A DNA stretch of 64,000 nucleotides from an uncultured Gammaproteobacteria bacterium (lineage in GTDB: Bacteria; Pseudomonadota; Gammaproteobacteria; Pseudomonadales; Pseudohongiellaceae): the NCBI GenBank assembly GCA_913054495.1, contig CAJXIY010000001.1:62001-126000 (forward strand). The letters are read 5' to 3'. The translations under genes were made by a program, and so were the position numbers. Shown piece by piece: positions 18,396 through 26,941 of the stretch; the stretch's first letter is position 1, and each line of letters opens with the position of its first letter. The notes beneath the pieces are model-generated. The model was not told the DNA's origin and made no database searches. It was given only the letters and a program-made list of their open reading frames with translations.

Positions 18396-18602
18396 TCAGT
18401 CCTGGTTTGAAGTATCGCCACAATGGTTGCAGCGAATATTTTCAAATACGGTAGATTGCTCGGCCTCTTCCATCACGTAGTCGAGGACGACTCGCAGGGC
18501 CTTGTCTTCATCAAACAGGCCATACTTTTCAGTCATCTCCTGCAACCAGGCGACGTGGTCGTCATTGAGTTCAAACTTCTGTTGTGTCTTTCTTCCCCCC
18601 AT
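18396..18602 (-). CDS. small helical protein with a C-terminal CxxC
   Basis: 68 residues: a basic start, an amphipathic helical middle (DEDKALRVVLDYVMEEAEQ) and a C-terminal CNHC pair that could bind metal or form a disulfide. The N-terminal half looks like a ribbon-helix-helix-like or oligomerising element, but I cannot name the family. It is the first gene of a two-gene unit with the TTG-started gene at 18155-18385. Confidence 0.6.
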   Translation of the reverse strand: MGGRKTQQKFELNDDHVAWLQEMTEKYGLFDEDKALRVVLDYVMEEAEQSTVFENIRCNHCGDTSNQD

Positions 18603-18902
18603 AATTCACCTCTGTCTGTGAGTTAGTGTCGGGAGTTGGATTGTAGGCACCGCCTGCAACCGCCCCCCATGTTGCTGTGTGTACCCCCAAAATGCCAGCG
18701 CCCTCTAAGCTGTCCTTGCTCACAGAGCGGCATCGACATCATGGCGGATGTGGACTATATTTTGTGCCTCGATGCTGGCATTTTACAAGCTGATTTTCAG
18801 TTAATTAGCTCCACCCCGTCTTCGAGGCTATGCTTCGGTTCAGCCGGCCGTGGGGCGTCTAACTTTCCACTACTCAAAGCCTATTGGCAGGGAGAAACAG
18901 CG

Positions 18903-21080
18903 ATGGGAATACAACTACATTGGCGGCGCGGATTCAGAGGCGCGATGGCGCTGCTTCTCGGCAGTCTGTTTTGGCTTGCACCCGGGCTTAATGCCCAGGT
19001 AGCGATCGATAATGACGACATCGGTGGCGTGGTGAGCGGCATCAACGGTCCGGAAGCTGGGGTCTGGGTTATTGCCGAAACTGACGATTTCGACAGCCTC
19101 TTCCGTAAGATCGTGGTGACTGATGACGATGGTCGCTATGTGCTGCCGGACCTGCCCAGTGCCGACTACTTTGTCTGGGTCCGTGGCTACGGACTGAGGG
19201 ATTCGGAGCCAGTGCGGAGTACACCGGGGTCCACTCTCGAGCTCAGGGCAGTGCAGGCAGCGAATCCCCGAGAGGCCGCCCAGGTCTACCCGGCCAACTA
19301 CTGGTATTCGCTGGTGGAGGTACCGCCGGCGAGCGAGTTCCCAGGTACCGGAGACGCTGGCAATGGCATCTCACCGGCTATGCGCAGCCAGGCTAACTGG
19401 ATCGACGGTATCAAGCAGGGCTGTCAACTCTGTCACCAACTTGGCAATCTGGCCACTCGGGAGGTCGCCAATCTTGCCGAGTTCGAGACTACTGAGGCGG
19501 CGTGGATTCATCGCACCCGTGCTGGTCAACGGGGAGGCCTGATGAGTGCCGGGCTGCGCCGTTTCGGCGCCGATCACGTGATCGACATGTATGCCGACTG
19601 GACTGACCGCATCATGGATGGCGAAGTACCGCCCATGCCGCCGCGACCCCAGGGCCTGGAGCGCAACGTGGTTCTGACCATGTGGGGGTGGGGTGGCGAG
19701 ACCGGCTATATTCATGATGAGGTCTCCAGTGACAAACGCGATCCCAGTGTCAACGCCGGTGGCCCGATTTACGGCGTCGGCTTCGCCAACGACAAACTGG
19801 TCTGGGTCGACCCGGTCACGAACGTGACACGGGATATAACGATCCCCGTGAGGGACAAGCCCGGCGAAGGCGATTTCAGATCTTATATCGACCAGAGCAA
19901 CCTGGAGCCCTCCTTGGTCTGGGGCGATGAACTGGTCTGGAACAACCCGGGCAACCCACACAACCCGATGATGGACGGCAAGGGCCGAGTGTGGATGACC
20001 CACCAGATTCGCGGACCGGGCAATCCGGATTGGTGCAGGCAGGGCTCGAGTAATCCCTATGCCCGGTACTATCCCCTCAACCGCGCCGCTCGTCATATAG
20101 CCTTCTATGACCCCACCGAAGAGAAAGTGGAGTTGATCGATAGCTGTTTCAACACCCACCATCTGCAGTTCGGCTTCGAGGACAGTGAACGGCTGTATTT
20201 CAGCTCCGTGGGGCCGGTCATCGGCTGGCTCGATGTCGAGGTCTACGAGCGCACCGGTGATGCGCAGGCGGCTCAAGGCTGGTGTCCGCTGATCGTCGAC
20301 ACCAACGGCGACGGCCGCATCACCGAGTGGGTGAGTCGCAGCGGCGAGTTTGACCCCAGCAAGGACAAGGAGATGGGTGCCGGCTGGTACGGCATCGTGC
20401 CGGATCCCACCGCGGACCACGTGGTATGGGCCGCCGCCGGCGGCGTGCCGGGACAGATCGTACGCCTCGATCTTGGCAATAACCCGCCACGCACCTGCAT
20501 AGCCGAATACTACCAGCCGCCCTTCGATAACCCTGATGCGCCGATTCAGGGCTACTCACCCCGCGGCATCGACATCACCTCCGACGGCATCATCTGGACT
20601 GCGCTCTCCGGCAGCGGCCACCTGGCCAGCTTCGATCGGAGCAAGTGCAGTGTCCTCAATGGTCCTACTGCCACCGGCCAGCACTGTGCCGCCGGCTGGA
20701 CCTTGCATGCGACTCCGGGGCCGCAGATGAAGGGAGTCACCGACAACGGCAGTGCCGACTTCCACTATTACAGTTGGGTAGACCAGCACGACACCCTCGG
20801 TCTCGGCCGCAACATACCGATCGCCACCGGTAGCACATCGGATTCGCTATTGGCATTCCTGCCGGAAGAGGATGACTTCGTCATCATGCGTGTTCCCTAC
20901 CCGCTGGGGTTCTACTCCCGGGGTATGGACGGGCGCATCGACGACCCCGACGCGGGTTGGAAGGGCCGTGGCGTCTGGGCCGACTACGGCACCAATGCGG
21001 TGTGGCATAACGAAGGCGGCAAGGGTACCCAGGGCAACCTGGTGAAATTCCAGATTCGGCCAAATCCCCTGGCGCACTAA
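18903..21080 (+). CDS. exported carboxypeptidase-regulatory-like / propeller-like protein with one heme motif
   Basis: 725 residues from the ATG at 18903, chosen because AGGGAGA precedes it and a signal peptide (hydrophobic MALLLGSLFWLAPG, then LNAQ) follows at once; the frame is open further upstream without either. After the signal there is a beta-sandwich like the carboxypeptidase regulatory domain (about 40-120), then a C174-x-x-C177-H178 heme c site, then a long region with repeated W-D and asymmetric beta motifs like virginiamycin-lyase or NHL propellers. It probably acts in the periplasm as an electron-carrying or sensor/lyase protein; function unknown. Base composition is richer in G+C than the flanks. 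It ends in a strong hairpin shared with the convergent ABC genes. Confidence 0.85.
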   Translation: MGIQLHWRRGFRGAMALLLGSLFWLAPGLNAQVAIDNDDIGGVVSGINGPEAGVWVIAETDDFDSLFRKIVVTDDDGRYVLPDLPSADYFVWVRGYGLRDSEPVRSTPGSTLELRAVQAANPREAAQVYPANYWYSLVEVPPASEFPGTGDAGNGISPAMRSQANWIDGIKQGCQLCHQLGNLATREVANLAEFETTEAAWIHRTRAGQRGGLMSAGLRRFGADHVIDMYADWTDRIMDGEVPPMPPRPQGLERNVVLTMWGWGGETGYIHDEVSSDKRDPSVNAGGPIYGVGFANDKLVWVDPVTNVTRDITIPVRDKPGEGDFRSYIDQSNLEPSLVWGDELVWNNPGNPHNPMMDGKGRVWMTHQIRGPGNPDWCRQGSSNPYARYYPLNRAARHIAFYDPTEEKVELIDSCFNTHHLQFGFEDSERLYFSSVGPVIGWLDVEVYERTGDAQAAQGWCPLIVDTNGDGRITEWVSRSGEFDPSKDKEMGAGWYGIVPDPTADHVVWAAAGGVPGQIVRLDLGNNPPRTCIAEYYQPPFDNPDAPIQGYSPRGIDITSDGIIWTALSGSGHLASFDRSKCSVLNGPTATGQHCAAGWTLHATPGPQMKGVTDNGSADFHYYSWVDQHDTLGLGRNIPIATGSTSDSLLAFLPEEDDFVIMRVPYPLGFYSRGMDGRIDDPDAGWKGRGVWADYGTNAVWHNEGGKGTQGNLVKFQIRPNPLAH

Positions 21081-21131
21081 TAAATGGGGTCAGAGTAAAA
21101 CTACTGTATTTTTACTCTGACCCCATTTATT
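21079..21131. terminator. perfect 22-bp hairpin between convergent genes, REP-like
   Basis: 21079-21100 (AATAAATGGGGTCAGAG...) pairs perfectly with 21110-21131 around a 9-base loop. It has A/T-rich flanks on both strands and overlaps the stop codons of both convergent genes, so it should end transcription in either direction. The GGGGTCAG arm recurs at 38204 and 56311. Confidence 0.75.
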
Positions 21132-22005
21132 CGTCGGTGTACTTCACCTCGAGACGTTTCAGCAGGAAAATAGTGACCATCACGGTGAGCAGGCAGAGCC
21201 CGAACATCCCGAATATTGAGACCCAGACAGGTGGTGGTGCGACGATGATCGCCAGTGGCCCTTCGTCCAGGGGAATCGGGAGCAGGCCCTTGAGGTAGTA
21301 GATGATGCTGAATATCTTGAGTGCCGGCGGCAGAATAAAATGCATCGTTTCCCAGCCCGCAATTACCACAATCGGGATCAGCGGATTACGAAACAATAAA
21401 TCGGTGGCCATGAATACCGAACCGTAGCCCATGGATGCCAGTATAGTGATGCCCAAGTATTGACCGAGTTGCGCAGTGGCGATGCCGTTGGTCAGATCGG
21501 AAACCAGTTGCGTCATGCCAAAGGGCAGGTACAGCAACAGGAAACTAATAAGGGTGCAGAGCCCGAATAGAACAAAGGCGCAGGGCAGTCCAGCCAGAAA
21601 TTTCGCTGTCACCAATATCTCCCGACGCACCGGGGTTAACAGATAGTAATGGATGCTACGGTCAAGAATTTCACCTCGGAACAAGGTGGTGAATATCGAA
21701 GCGCTGCCAAGAAACACCACGGCACCGATAATTAATACAGAGAAAATATAGCCAAATATCCGACGAGCATTCTCAATCGTCTCAAATACCGGCTCGCCTA
21801 GAGCATCCCCCTCTTCAAAAGCCGCGACTGCAAAGATCAGGATAGGAAGCCCAGCCAGTGCGTAGCAGGCCAATGCCCGCCGGGAAAACAAGGCCTTGCC
21901 GAATTCGATGCGGAAAATAGCCAGTAACTGGCGCAACCACAGGTTCAGCCCCGGTGTCAGGTAGGGAGCCTTGGCATAGTCTGCTGCGAATCCCCCCGTG
22001 TTCAT
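21127..22005 (-). CDS. ABC-2 type transporter permease
   Basis: 292 residues with six or so hydrophobic spans, the first near residues 38-62. The segments RREILVTAKFLAGLP and LDRSIHYYLLTPV are typical of ABC-2 exporters (NatB/CcmB-like). It overlaps the ATPase gene by 4 bp (22002-22005). The substrate is unknown. It stays intact while its neighbour permease is truncated. Confidence 0.88.
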   Translation of the reverse strand: MNTGGFAADYAKAPYLTPGLNLWLRQLLAIFRIEFGKALFSRRALACYALAGLPILIFAVAAFEEGDALGEPVFETIENARRIFGYIFSVLIIGAVVFLGSASIFTTLFRGEILDRSIHYYLLTPVRREILVTAKFLAGLPCAFVLFGLCTLISFLLLYLPFGMTQLVSDLTNGIATAQLGQYLGITILASMGYGSVFMATDLLFRNPLIPIVVIAGWETMHFILPPALKIFSIIYYLKGLLPIPLDEGPLAIIVAPPPVWVSIFGMFGLCLLTVMVTIFLLKRLEVKYTDE

Positions 22006-22973
22006 GTGGCCACCTGTTGTTCGACAATGAGGTGTTGGTAGATCGCTTCGACAGTCTCATCGGCGGGGCCCATGGACTCAATCGCCCAACCCTCGCTGAT
22101 CACCTTTCTATTAAAGGCCAGAAAGAATGCATTGGCGTCACTGGAGCGCACGAACACTCCGCCGCCGTCATAGTGGAGTTGGGCTTCCACCACGTGCTCG
22201 AGATCGAAAACACTTGCTGCAATGGCGCTGGCGTCCCGGCTGCGAATGAATATCTTCATCGGTTCCCCGGTTTCGCTCTGAATGTTGCTGAGGGCACTCG
22301 CCGCCACCAGGTAGCCGCTGTTAAGCAGCACCACTCGATCGGATATCAGATCCACTTCGTGCAGTATCGGACTGGAAATCAACACGATCTTGCCTGTATC
22401 AGCAAACTCTCGAAACATGGCGATGATTTGCGCGCGTGCCATCGGATTCAGGCCGTTCAAGGGCTCATCGAGTATCAGCACGTCCGGCTGATGGCAGATG
22501 GCCTGCGCCAGTTTAATGCGTTGCCGCATGCCCTTGCTGTAAGCCTCTACGGATTTTTTGGCGGCCTTCACCAGATCCACCTGTTGGAGAGCCTGTAGAG
22601 TCAATGCCTCGGCAGTTGTCCTGTCATGGCCATGAATCAGTAAGGTGTTGCGAATGAACTCGTAGCCATTGACGCCGACTGGAAAGGAATCATATTGGGA
22701 GCAGTAGCCGAGCTGGCGGAAAAATGTTCCGGGTTGTGAAGGGGTCACACCTCTCACTTCGATGTTACCCCGAGTGGATGGTATCAATCCGGCGATCAGG
22801 TTCATCAGTGTGGACTTGCCGGATCCATTGGGTCCCACCAGACCGGTAATGCCGGGTTCGATCTCTAAACTGATGCGATTAACCCCGAGAATGTCACCGT
22901 AGAATTTTGACACGTCATGCAGCGCTATTTTTTCGCGGTCATTTTCCACATCGATAGCCTCGGCCCTATTCAT
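22002..22973 (-). CDS. ABC transporter ATP-binding protein
   Basis: 323 residues. Walker A GPNGSGKS is near 51-58, the signature SKGMRQRIKLAQ near 145-156, and Walker B LILDEP near 166-171, followed by an extra C-terminal domain of about 100 residues often seen in drug or lipid exporters. It powers the ABC-2 permease(s) beside it. The upstream permease partner is a remnant, so the full complex may not form. Confidence 0.92.
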   Translation of the reverse strand: MNRAEAIDVENDREKIALHDVSKFYGDILGVNRISLEIEPGITGLVGPNGSGKSTLMNLIAGLIPSTRGNIEVRGVTPSQPGTFFRQLGYCSQYDSFPVGVNGYEFIRNTLLIHGHDRTTAEALTLQALQQVDLVKAAKKSVEAYSKGMRQRIKLAQAICHQPDVLILDEPLNGLNPMARAQIIAMFREFADTGKIVLISSPILHEVDLISDRVVLLNSGYLVAASALSNIQSETGEPMKIFIRSRDASAIAASVFDLEHVVEAQLHYDGGGVFVRSSDANAFFLAFNRKVISEGWAIESMGPADETVEAIYQHLIVEQQVAT

Positions 22974-22982
22974 GAAACCAAC

Positions 22983-23489
22983 TCATGATACAACCTGAAA
23001 GGCGCGAATCCGCCGGGTAAGTACAACCAGCGCTATCAGCGAAAAGACAAGGAATTGCATTACCGCGACCTCGACGTCCATCTGCGGGACAAAACCGAGT
23101 AGATCAGTGTCGGCGTTGTACAGGGCTGCCGTCAACACCTCCAGGCCGGCGTAGATGTTGATGATATAGCCACCCACGCTGCCAAATACCTCTTCGATTA
23201 CCTCGCCGGTGATGGACCCGAGTAGCACTATTCCAAAGAATGCCATACGGGCTACGGATTTCCATTTCACAAAGGCGGAGACGGCGAATGCTACCAGTGT
23301 CAGGCAGACTATCCAGCTCAGCGACGTCAGGATAGACGCCACCGGTATGTGCAGGTTATCACTCAACCAACTACCGCCTGCCAGGTACGCCTGCAGGATA
23401 ATGAGTAGCAAGCCAGGTACCCAACTGATCAGTGACCCCAGAAAGATCAGCACCAGTAATTTGCCGAAGATATAACTGGCTGTATCCCG
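22983..23489 (-). pseudogene. C-terminal remnant of a second ABC-2 permease
   Basis: The frame encodes a permease-like C-terminal half with about four hydrophobic spans. It remains open upstream of the GTG at 23453 through [12 protein letters not shown], which looks like an internal ABC-2 permease segment, to a TGA at 23490-23492. The N-terminal half is therefore missing. DNA immediately upstream belongs to an IS3-like remnant, which explains the loss. It might still be translated from GTG as a 156-residue membrane protein. Confidence 0.7.
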
Positions 23490-23492
23490 TCA

Positions 23493-23628
23493 GCCCTAGT
23501 TGGACATAATCCCCTAATTGCCTAAGAGACAGTATTGGCTCATCGTTAACTCCAAGAGGAAGTGATGATGAGAAAGAAAAGCAGTGCCCAGAAGACTATT
23601 CGAGATATTCGTCGGGCCACCCGCAAAT
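23493..23628 (+). mobile_element. left end remnant of an IS3-family insertion sequence
   Basis: A good ribosome site (AAGAGGAAG) leads into MRKKSSAQ-KTIRDIRRATRK. From memory this matches the N-terminus of IS3-group OrfA proteins, which normally continue into an EEKIRIVLEGLRGE-type helix-turn-helix. Here the match stops after about 22 residues. The left boundary is set by where the permease remnant stops; I cannot identify the exact inverted repeat. Confidence 0.5.
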
Positions 23629-25184
23629 CTGCCAACTTCGCCTACCAGGCGCTGCTGTTTCAGGGCTACCGGCGGGAAAATATCTACTACCTCAATCCGG
23701 ATATGACAATCGATGCTGATGGCGACGGCATACTTAATGATATTGATGCCATCGCCAGCTCGGCAAACCTGGAAGATGCCATCCTCAACTGGGCCACCGA
23801 TCCACAAGCGCCGGCCTATGAGTTGGTGCTTTATATCGTCGATCATGGCGGGGATTCCCAGTTCCGCCTGAATGAAACCGAGTTACTGTCGGCAACTCAG
23901 TTGGATGCGTGGCTGGATGAGTTGCAAGAAGAATTGCCGGGGAAACTGGTGGTGATCTACGATGCCTGCCAATCCGGCACTTTCATTCCACAGTTATTAC
24001 CACCAGCAGGGAAAGAACGCATCGTCATGACCAGCGCCGGCGATGAAAATGCTTTCTTCATCAACCAGGATTGCTTGTCTTTCTCATTTCAGTTCTGGTC
24101 GTCGATATTTTCCGGTGGCAGCCTGTACGACTCTTTCGTGTTTGGGAAACGCATGATGCAGGAGTTTCAGACTGCACAGATCGATTCCAACGGCAACGGC
24201 ATAGCGGGGGAAAAAGCTGATAAGACACTGGCCCAGGACCTGGTGCTTGGGCGCGGTTATGTGCCGGCATCGGACAAGCCCTTCATCTCCGCAGTTTCGG
24301 CTCCCCAGATTCTGACCGATACCACAACCGCCACAATTTCTGCCTCGGGGATCATCGATGCAACGTGGATAAGTCGAGTCTGGGGAGTAATTTCCCACCC
24401 CGATTTTTCATTGGGAGATAAAGATGTTCCGGTGCTGGATGCGCCGGAGATCGAACTAACCGATGCCGATGGGGACAACACCTGGACTGGAAGCTATGAT
24501 CAATTCACTCTGGCCGGCACTTACACGATTACCATCTATGCCCTGAACAACAATGGCTTTTATTCTGCGTCGACCGACCTGCAAAGCAACACCACTACGG
24601 TGCAACAGCTAATCGGTAGCGGGGATTCCGATGGCGACGGTATCGCCGATGATATCGATGCCTTTCCATCCGACCCCAGTGAGTCTGTTGACACCGACGG
24701 CGATGGCATCGGCAACAATGCCGACTCCGACGATGACAACGATGGTGTGCCCGATTTCAACGATGCCTTTCCGCTCGATAGCACCCGGTCGAGTCATATC
24801 GGAGGCATCTCCGGCACGGGGGAAGTTACCTATACCGATGCAAGCGGCGAGATGCTGGTGCCACCGCTGCAGGCAATACTGCCCGGAGAAGAAATTACCA
24901 GCTATGGTCCCGTAACCATGAGTTATTCCCCGTCATGTGAGGGCGTCGTCTTCACCTTGACCGGTGCAGCACAAGCGGATGCCGCCTTGCTGGCAGATAT
25001 GACCGTCACCGCCGCGATTTTTGACGGCACCACCGGTGAACTTGTCATACCGCTGATAGAGGTGATCACCAGAGATATTTTTGGCACCAGCATCATATCA
25101 ATCTACACTAACGTGATAATGGAGCTGGCGCCTGACTGCCCGGGCACGTCCCTCAGAGTAACCGCAGCGACCGTGGTTGAATAG
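23565..25184 (+). CDS. chimeric ORF: IS3 OrfA start fused to C13 (legumain-like) peptidase with Ca-binding repeats
   Basis: 539 residues from the ATG at 23565 (GTG at 23562 and ATG at 23568 are alternatives). Residues 1-22 look like an IS3 OrfA start. From about 24 the chain enters mid-domain in a caspase-like C13 peptidase (NFAYQALLFQGY), with catalytic H95 in VDHGG and C136 in YDACQSG (counted from the GTG). After a beta-rich region come thrombospondin-type-3-like calcium loops (SDGDGIADD, TDGDGIGNN, DDDNDGVPD, about 350-400). The real N-terminus and any signal peptide are missing, so although the catalytic pair survives the protein is unlikely to be exported as its family is. Confidence 0.7.
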   Translation: MMRKKSSAQKTIRDIRRATRKSANFAYQALLFQGYRRENIYYLNPDMTIDADGDGILNDIDAIASSANLEDAILNWATDPQAPAYELVLYIVDHGGDSQFRLNETELLSATQLDAWLDELQEELPGKLVVIYDACQSGTFIPQLLPPAGKERIVMTSAGDENAFFINQDCLSFSFQFWSSIFSGGSLYDSFVFGKRMMQEFQTAQIDSNGNGIAGEKADKTLAQDLVLGRGYVPASDKPFISAVSAPQILTDTTTATISASGIIDATWISRVWGVISHPDFSLGDKDVPVLDAPEIELTDADGDNTWTGSYDQFTLAGTYTITIYALNNNGFYSASTDLQSNTTTVQQLIGSGDSDGDGIADDIDAFPSDPSESVDTDGDGIGNNADSDDDNDGVPDFNDAFPLDSTRSSHIGGISGTGEVTYTDASGEMLVPPLQAILPGEEITSYGPVTMSYSPSCEGVVFTLTGAAQADAALLADMTVTAAIFDGTTGELVIPLIEVITRDIFGTSIISIYTNVIMELAPDCPGTSLRVTAATVVE

Positions 25185-25202
25185 TTGGGACTGCCGCCAC
25201 CT

Positions 25203-25222
25203 GGCAAGCTAAGATACTTGCC
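25203..25222. repeat. GGCAAG/CTTGCC inverted repeat upstream of the UGSC unit
   Basis: A perfect 6-bp inverted repeat with an 8-base spacer lies just after the C13 remnant and 60 bp before the next gene. It could be a weak terminator or an operator; no T run follows. Confidence 0.25.
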
Positions 25223-25282
25223 TGTATTTACGATGTGCTACATTCCGAGGCCAGTTTTAAATAGACGGACCTGAAAGAATTC

Positions 25283-26341
25283 ATGAATAAGCTCTCGAAA
25301 TATTATGAACTCAGTGCTTCTGCTGATGTCCAGGAGTTTTACCACAGTCGTGGCTGGACCGATGGCTTCCCGATCGTGCCCCCAACTCCCGATGCCGTAG
25401 CAGCCTGTCTGGACTGGGTGAATATGTCAGCCGATGAGTTGATCGGTATTGAGCCGGTTAGAGAACGCCCCGTCATAGCAGAAAAGTTGGCAATCAACGC
25501 GGTAATGGCTGGTTGTTTGCCAGTGCATTTCCCGGCTGTGGTCACGGCATGGTCGGCGATGCTGAAGCCAGAGTTTCTATTACATGGCGCTACTGCAAGT
25601 ACGGGCGGTTGTGCAATATTAGTCATTCTCAACGGGCCAGTAAGAAAAGAGATAGCTGCCCGTAGCGACTTCAATGTTCTGGGAAGCAGCGATAGAGCCA
25701 CTTCGGTCATCGGCAGGGCTATTCGCTTGGCGCTTATTAATCTATTGGAAGTGAGTCCTGGCGCTATTGATAGATCAACCCTCGGCCACCCTGGCAAGAT
25801 AAGTTACTGCATCGCGGAAGATGAAGAAGGCACCCAGTGGCAATCCGTCGCTGAGACCAGAGATATTCCAGGCGACGTCTCAGCCGTTACCGTCTTTGCC
25901 GCAGGAGCACCGCGACAAATCATGAATGAATGGACAACGAAACCGGAAGAAATTCTCGATACCTACGCCGCAGAAATGCGAGCCAATATGCGCAATTATT
26001 CGATTTGGTCAGGCAACTATGTGGTGGTAATTCCCAAACAACATCGTGACCACCTTCAGAGTGCCGGCTGGAGCAAATCAGACGTTGCGGAATACTTATA
26101 TCGTACCGCCAGAATTAAGCGAGGCGAATGGTCTAGCGTCGGTAAGGGATCAGTAGTTCGGGGAAAGGGAGATCTCGAATACACAGCACTACCTTCTCCC
26201 GATCATCTGTTAGTAGTCGCTGCCGGCGGGCCCGCGGGTGGTTTCGGTGTGATTATTCCACCATGGCTTGGCACCAAGAGCCTGGCCGTCACGGTAGCCA
26301 TCGGTGCCTGTGTTGATTGTGCGCCGCCCGGAAACGCTTGA
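25283..26341 (+). CDS. conserved protein of unknown function, partner of the UGSC selenoprotein
   Basis: 352 residues, no clear signal peptide. Notable segments are WTDGFPIVPPT near 25-36, GATASTGGCAILVILNGP near 109-126, GSSDRATSVIGRAIRLALIN near 138-157 and a C-terminal CVDC near 344-347 that could be redox active. I do not recognise a named enzyme family. It is co-directional with the selenoprotein gene 40 bp downstream, so the two likely form a redox or thiol/selenol-handling pair. There is a hydrophobic glycine-rich stretch near the C-terminus (VVAAGGPAGGFGVIIPP). Confidence 0.8.
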   Translation: MNKLSKYYELSASADVQEFYHSRGWTDGFPIVPPTPDAVAACLDWVNMSADELIGIEPVRERPVIAEKLAINAVMAGCLPVHFPAVVTAWSAMLKPEFLLHGATASTGGCAILVILNGPVRKEIAARSDFNVLGSSDRATSVIGRAIRLALINLLEVSPGAIDRSTLGHPGKISYCIAEDEEGTQWQSVAETRDIPGDVSAVTVFAAGAPRQIMNEWTTKPEEILDTYAAEMRANMRNYSIWSGNYVVVIPKQHRDHLQSAGWSKSDVAEYLYRTARIKRGEWSSVGKGSVVRGKGDLEYTALPSPDHLLVVAAGGPAGGFGVIIPPWLGTKSLAVTVAIGACVDCAPPGNA

Positions 26342-26381
26342 GCATGGCATATGCCATGAGATAACTAATTGGAGCATGTTG

Positions 26382-26918
26382 ATGACAATTCGCGTACTTA
26401 ACCCTACCAGTGAAGCCAATCCACAAGAGATAAAACCGGCTGTGCGGCTGACAACCTTAAGAGGGAAAACTGTCGGTTTTATATCCAACGGTAAAGAAGG
26501 AACGGCTGGATTTTTTGCTCACCTGGACAGACTGTTGCGAGAGCGATATGAAGTTGCCAACGTCGTGCTGCACATGAAATCAAACTACAGTGCGCCCGCA
26601 GAACAGTCGATTATCGACGAAGTGAAAAACTGGGACCTGGCCATTACCGGGCTCGGTGACTGAGGCAGCTGTTCGTCGTGCAGTTTGCATGACGCTATTA
26701 GCAGCGAACGAATAGGCACCCCTGCGTTGGCTATAATGACCACCAATTTTGTCGGCGCTGCCGAACTCATGGCCAAGGTTCTGGGTATGCCAGACTACAA
26801 ATTTGCAGTTATAGATCACCCGGTAAGCAGCGCATCAGATGCAGAACTTGAGACGCGCGCCCGCTCTGCACTCGACTCAATTCGGGATCTGATCCTGGTG
26901 AACTCGCCGAAAACCTGA
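26382..26918 (+). CDS. UGSC-family selenoprotein (in-frame TGA at 26661-26663 read as selenocysteine)
   Basis: Reading from ATG 26382 (GGAG seven bases upstream) the frame meets TGA at 26661-26663 after GLGD and continues in the same frame as GSCSSCSLHDAIS up to TGA at 26916-26918. The TGA thus forms the U-G-S-C motif that names this family, with Sec94 and Cys97 in a 178-residue protein. Sequence on both sides of the TGA is coherent. A stem-loop that fits bacterial SECIS rules sits at the right distance (26674-26694). The family is presumed redox-active; the reaction is not known to me. Without selenocysteine machinery the gene would give only a 93-residue fragment. An ATG at 26376 is in frame but too close to the ribosome site. 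Confidence 0.85.
26674..26694 (+). promoter_or_regulatory. bacterial SECIS element of the UGSC selenoprotein mRNA
   Basis: CGTCGTGCA (26674-26682) pairs with TGCATGACG (26686-26694) over 9 bp including one G-U, with apical loop GTT. The loop begins with G and starts 19 bases after the TGA, within the roughly 16-37 base spacing known for bacterial SECIS elements that bind SelB. It lies within the coding sequence, as expected in bacteria. Confidence 0.75.
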
Positions 26919-26941
26919 CCCCAAAGGAGTTGACTTGTTGG

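Noticed and set aside
19371-20420. Long antisense open frame inside the exported heme-motif gene
   Set aside because: Composition artefact of the G+C-rich coding strand; no ribosome site and no family resemblance.
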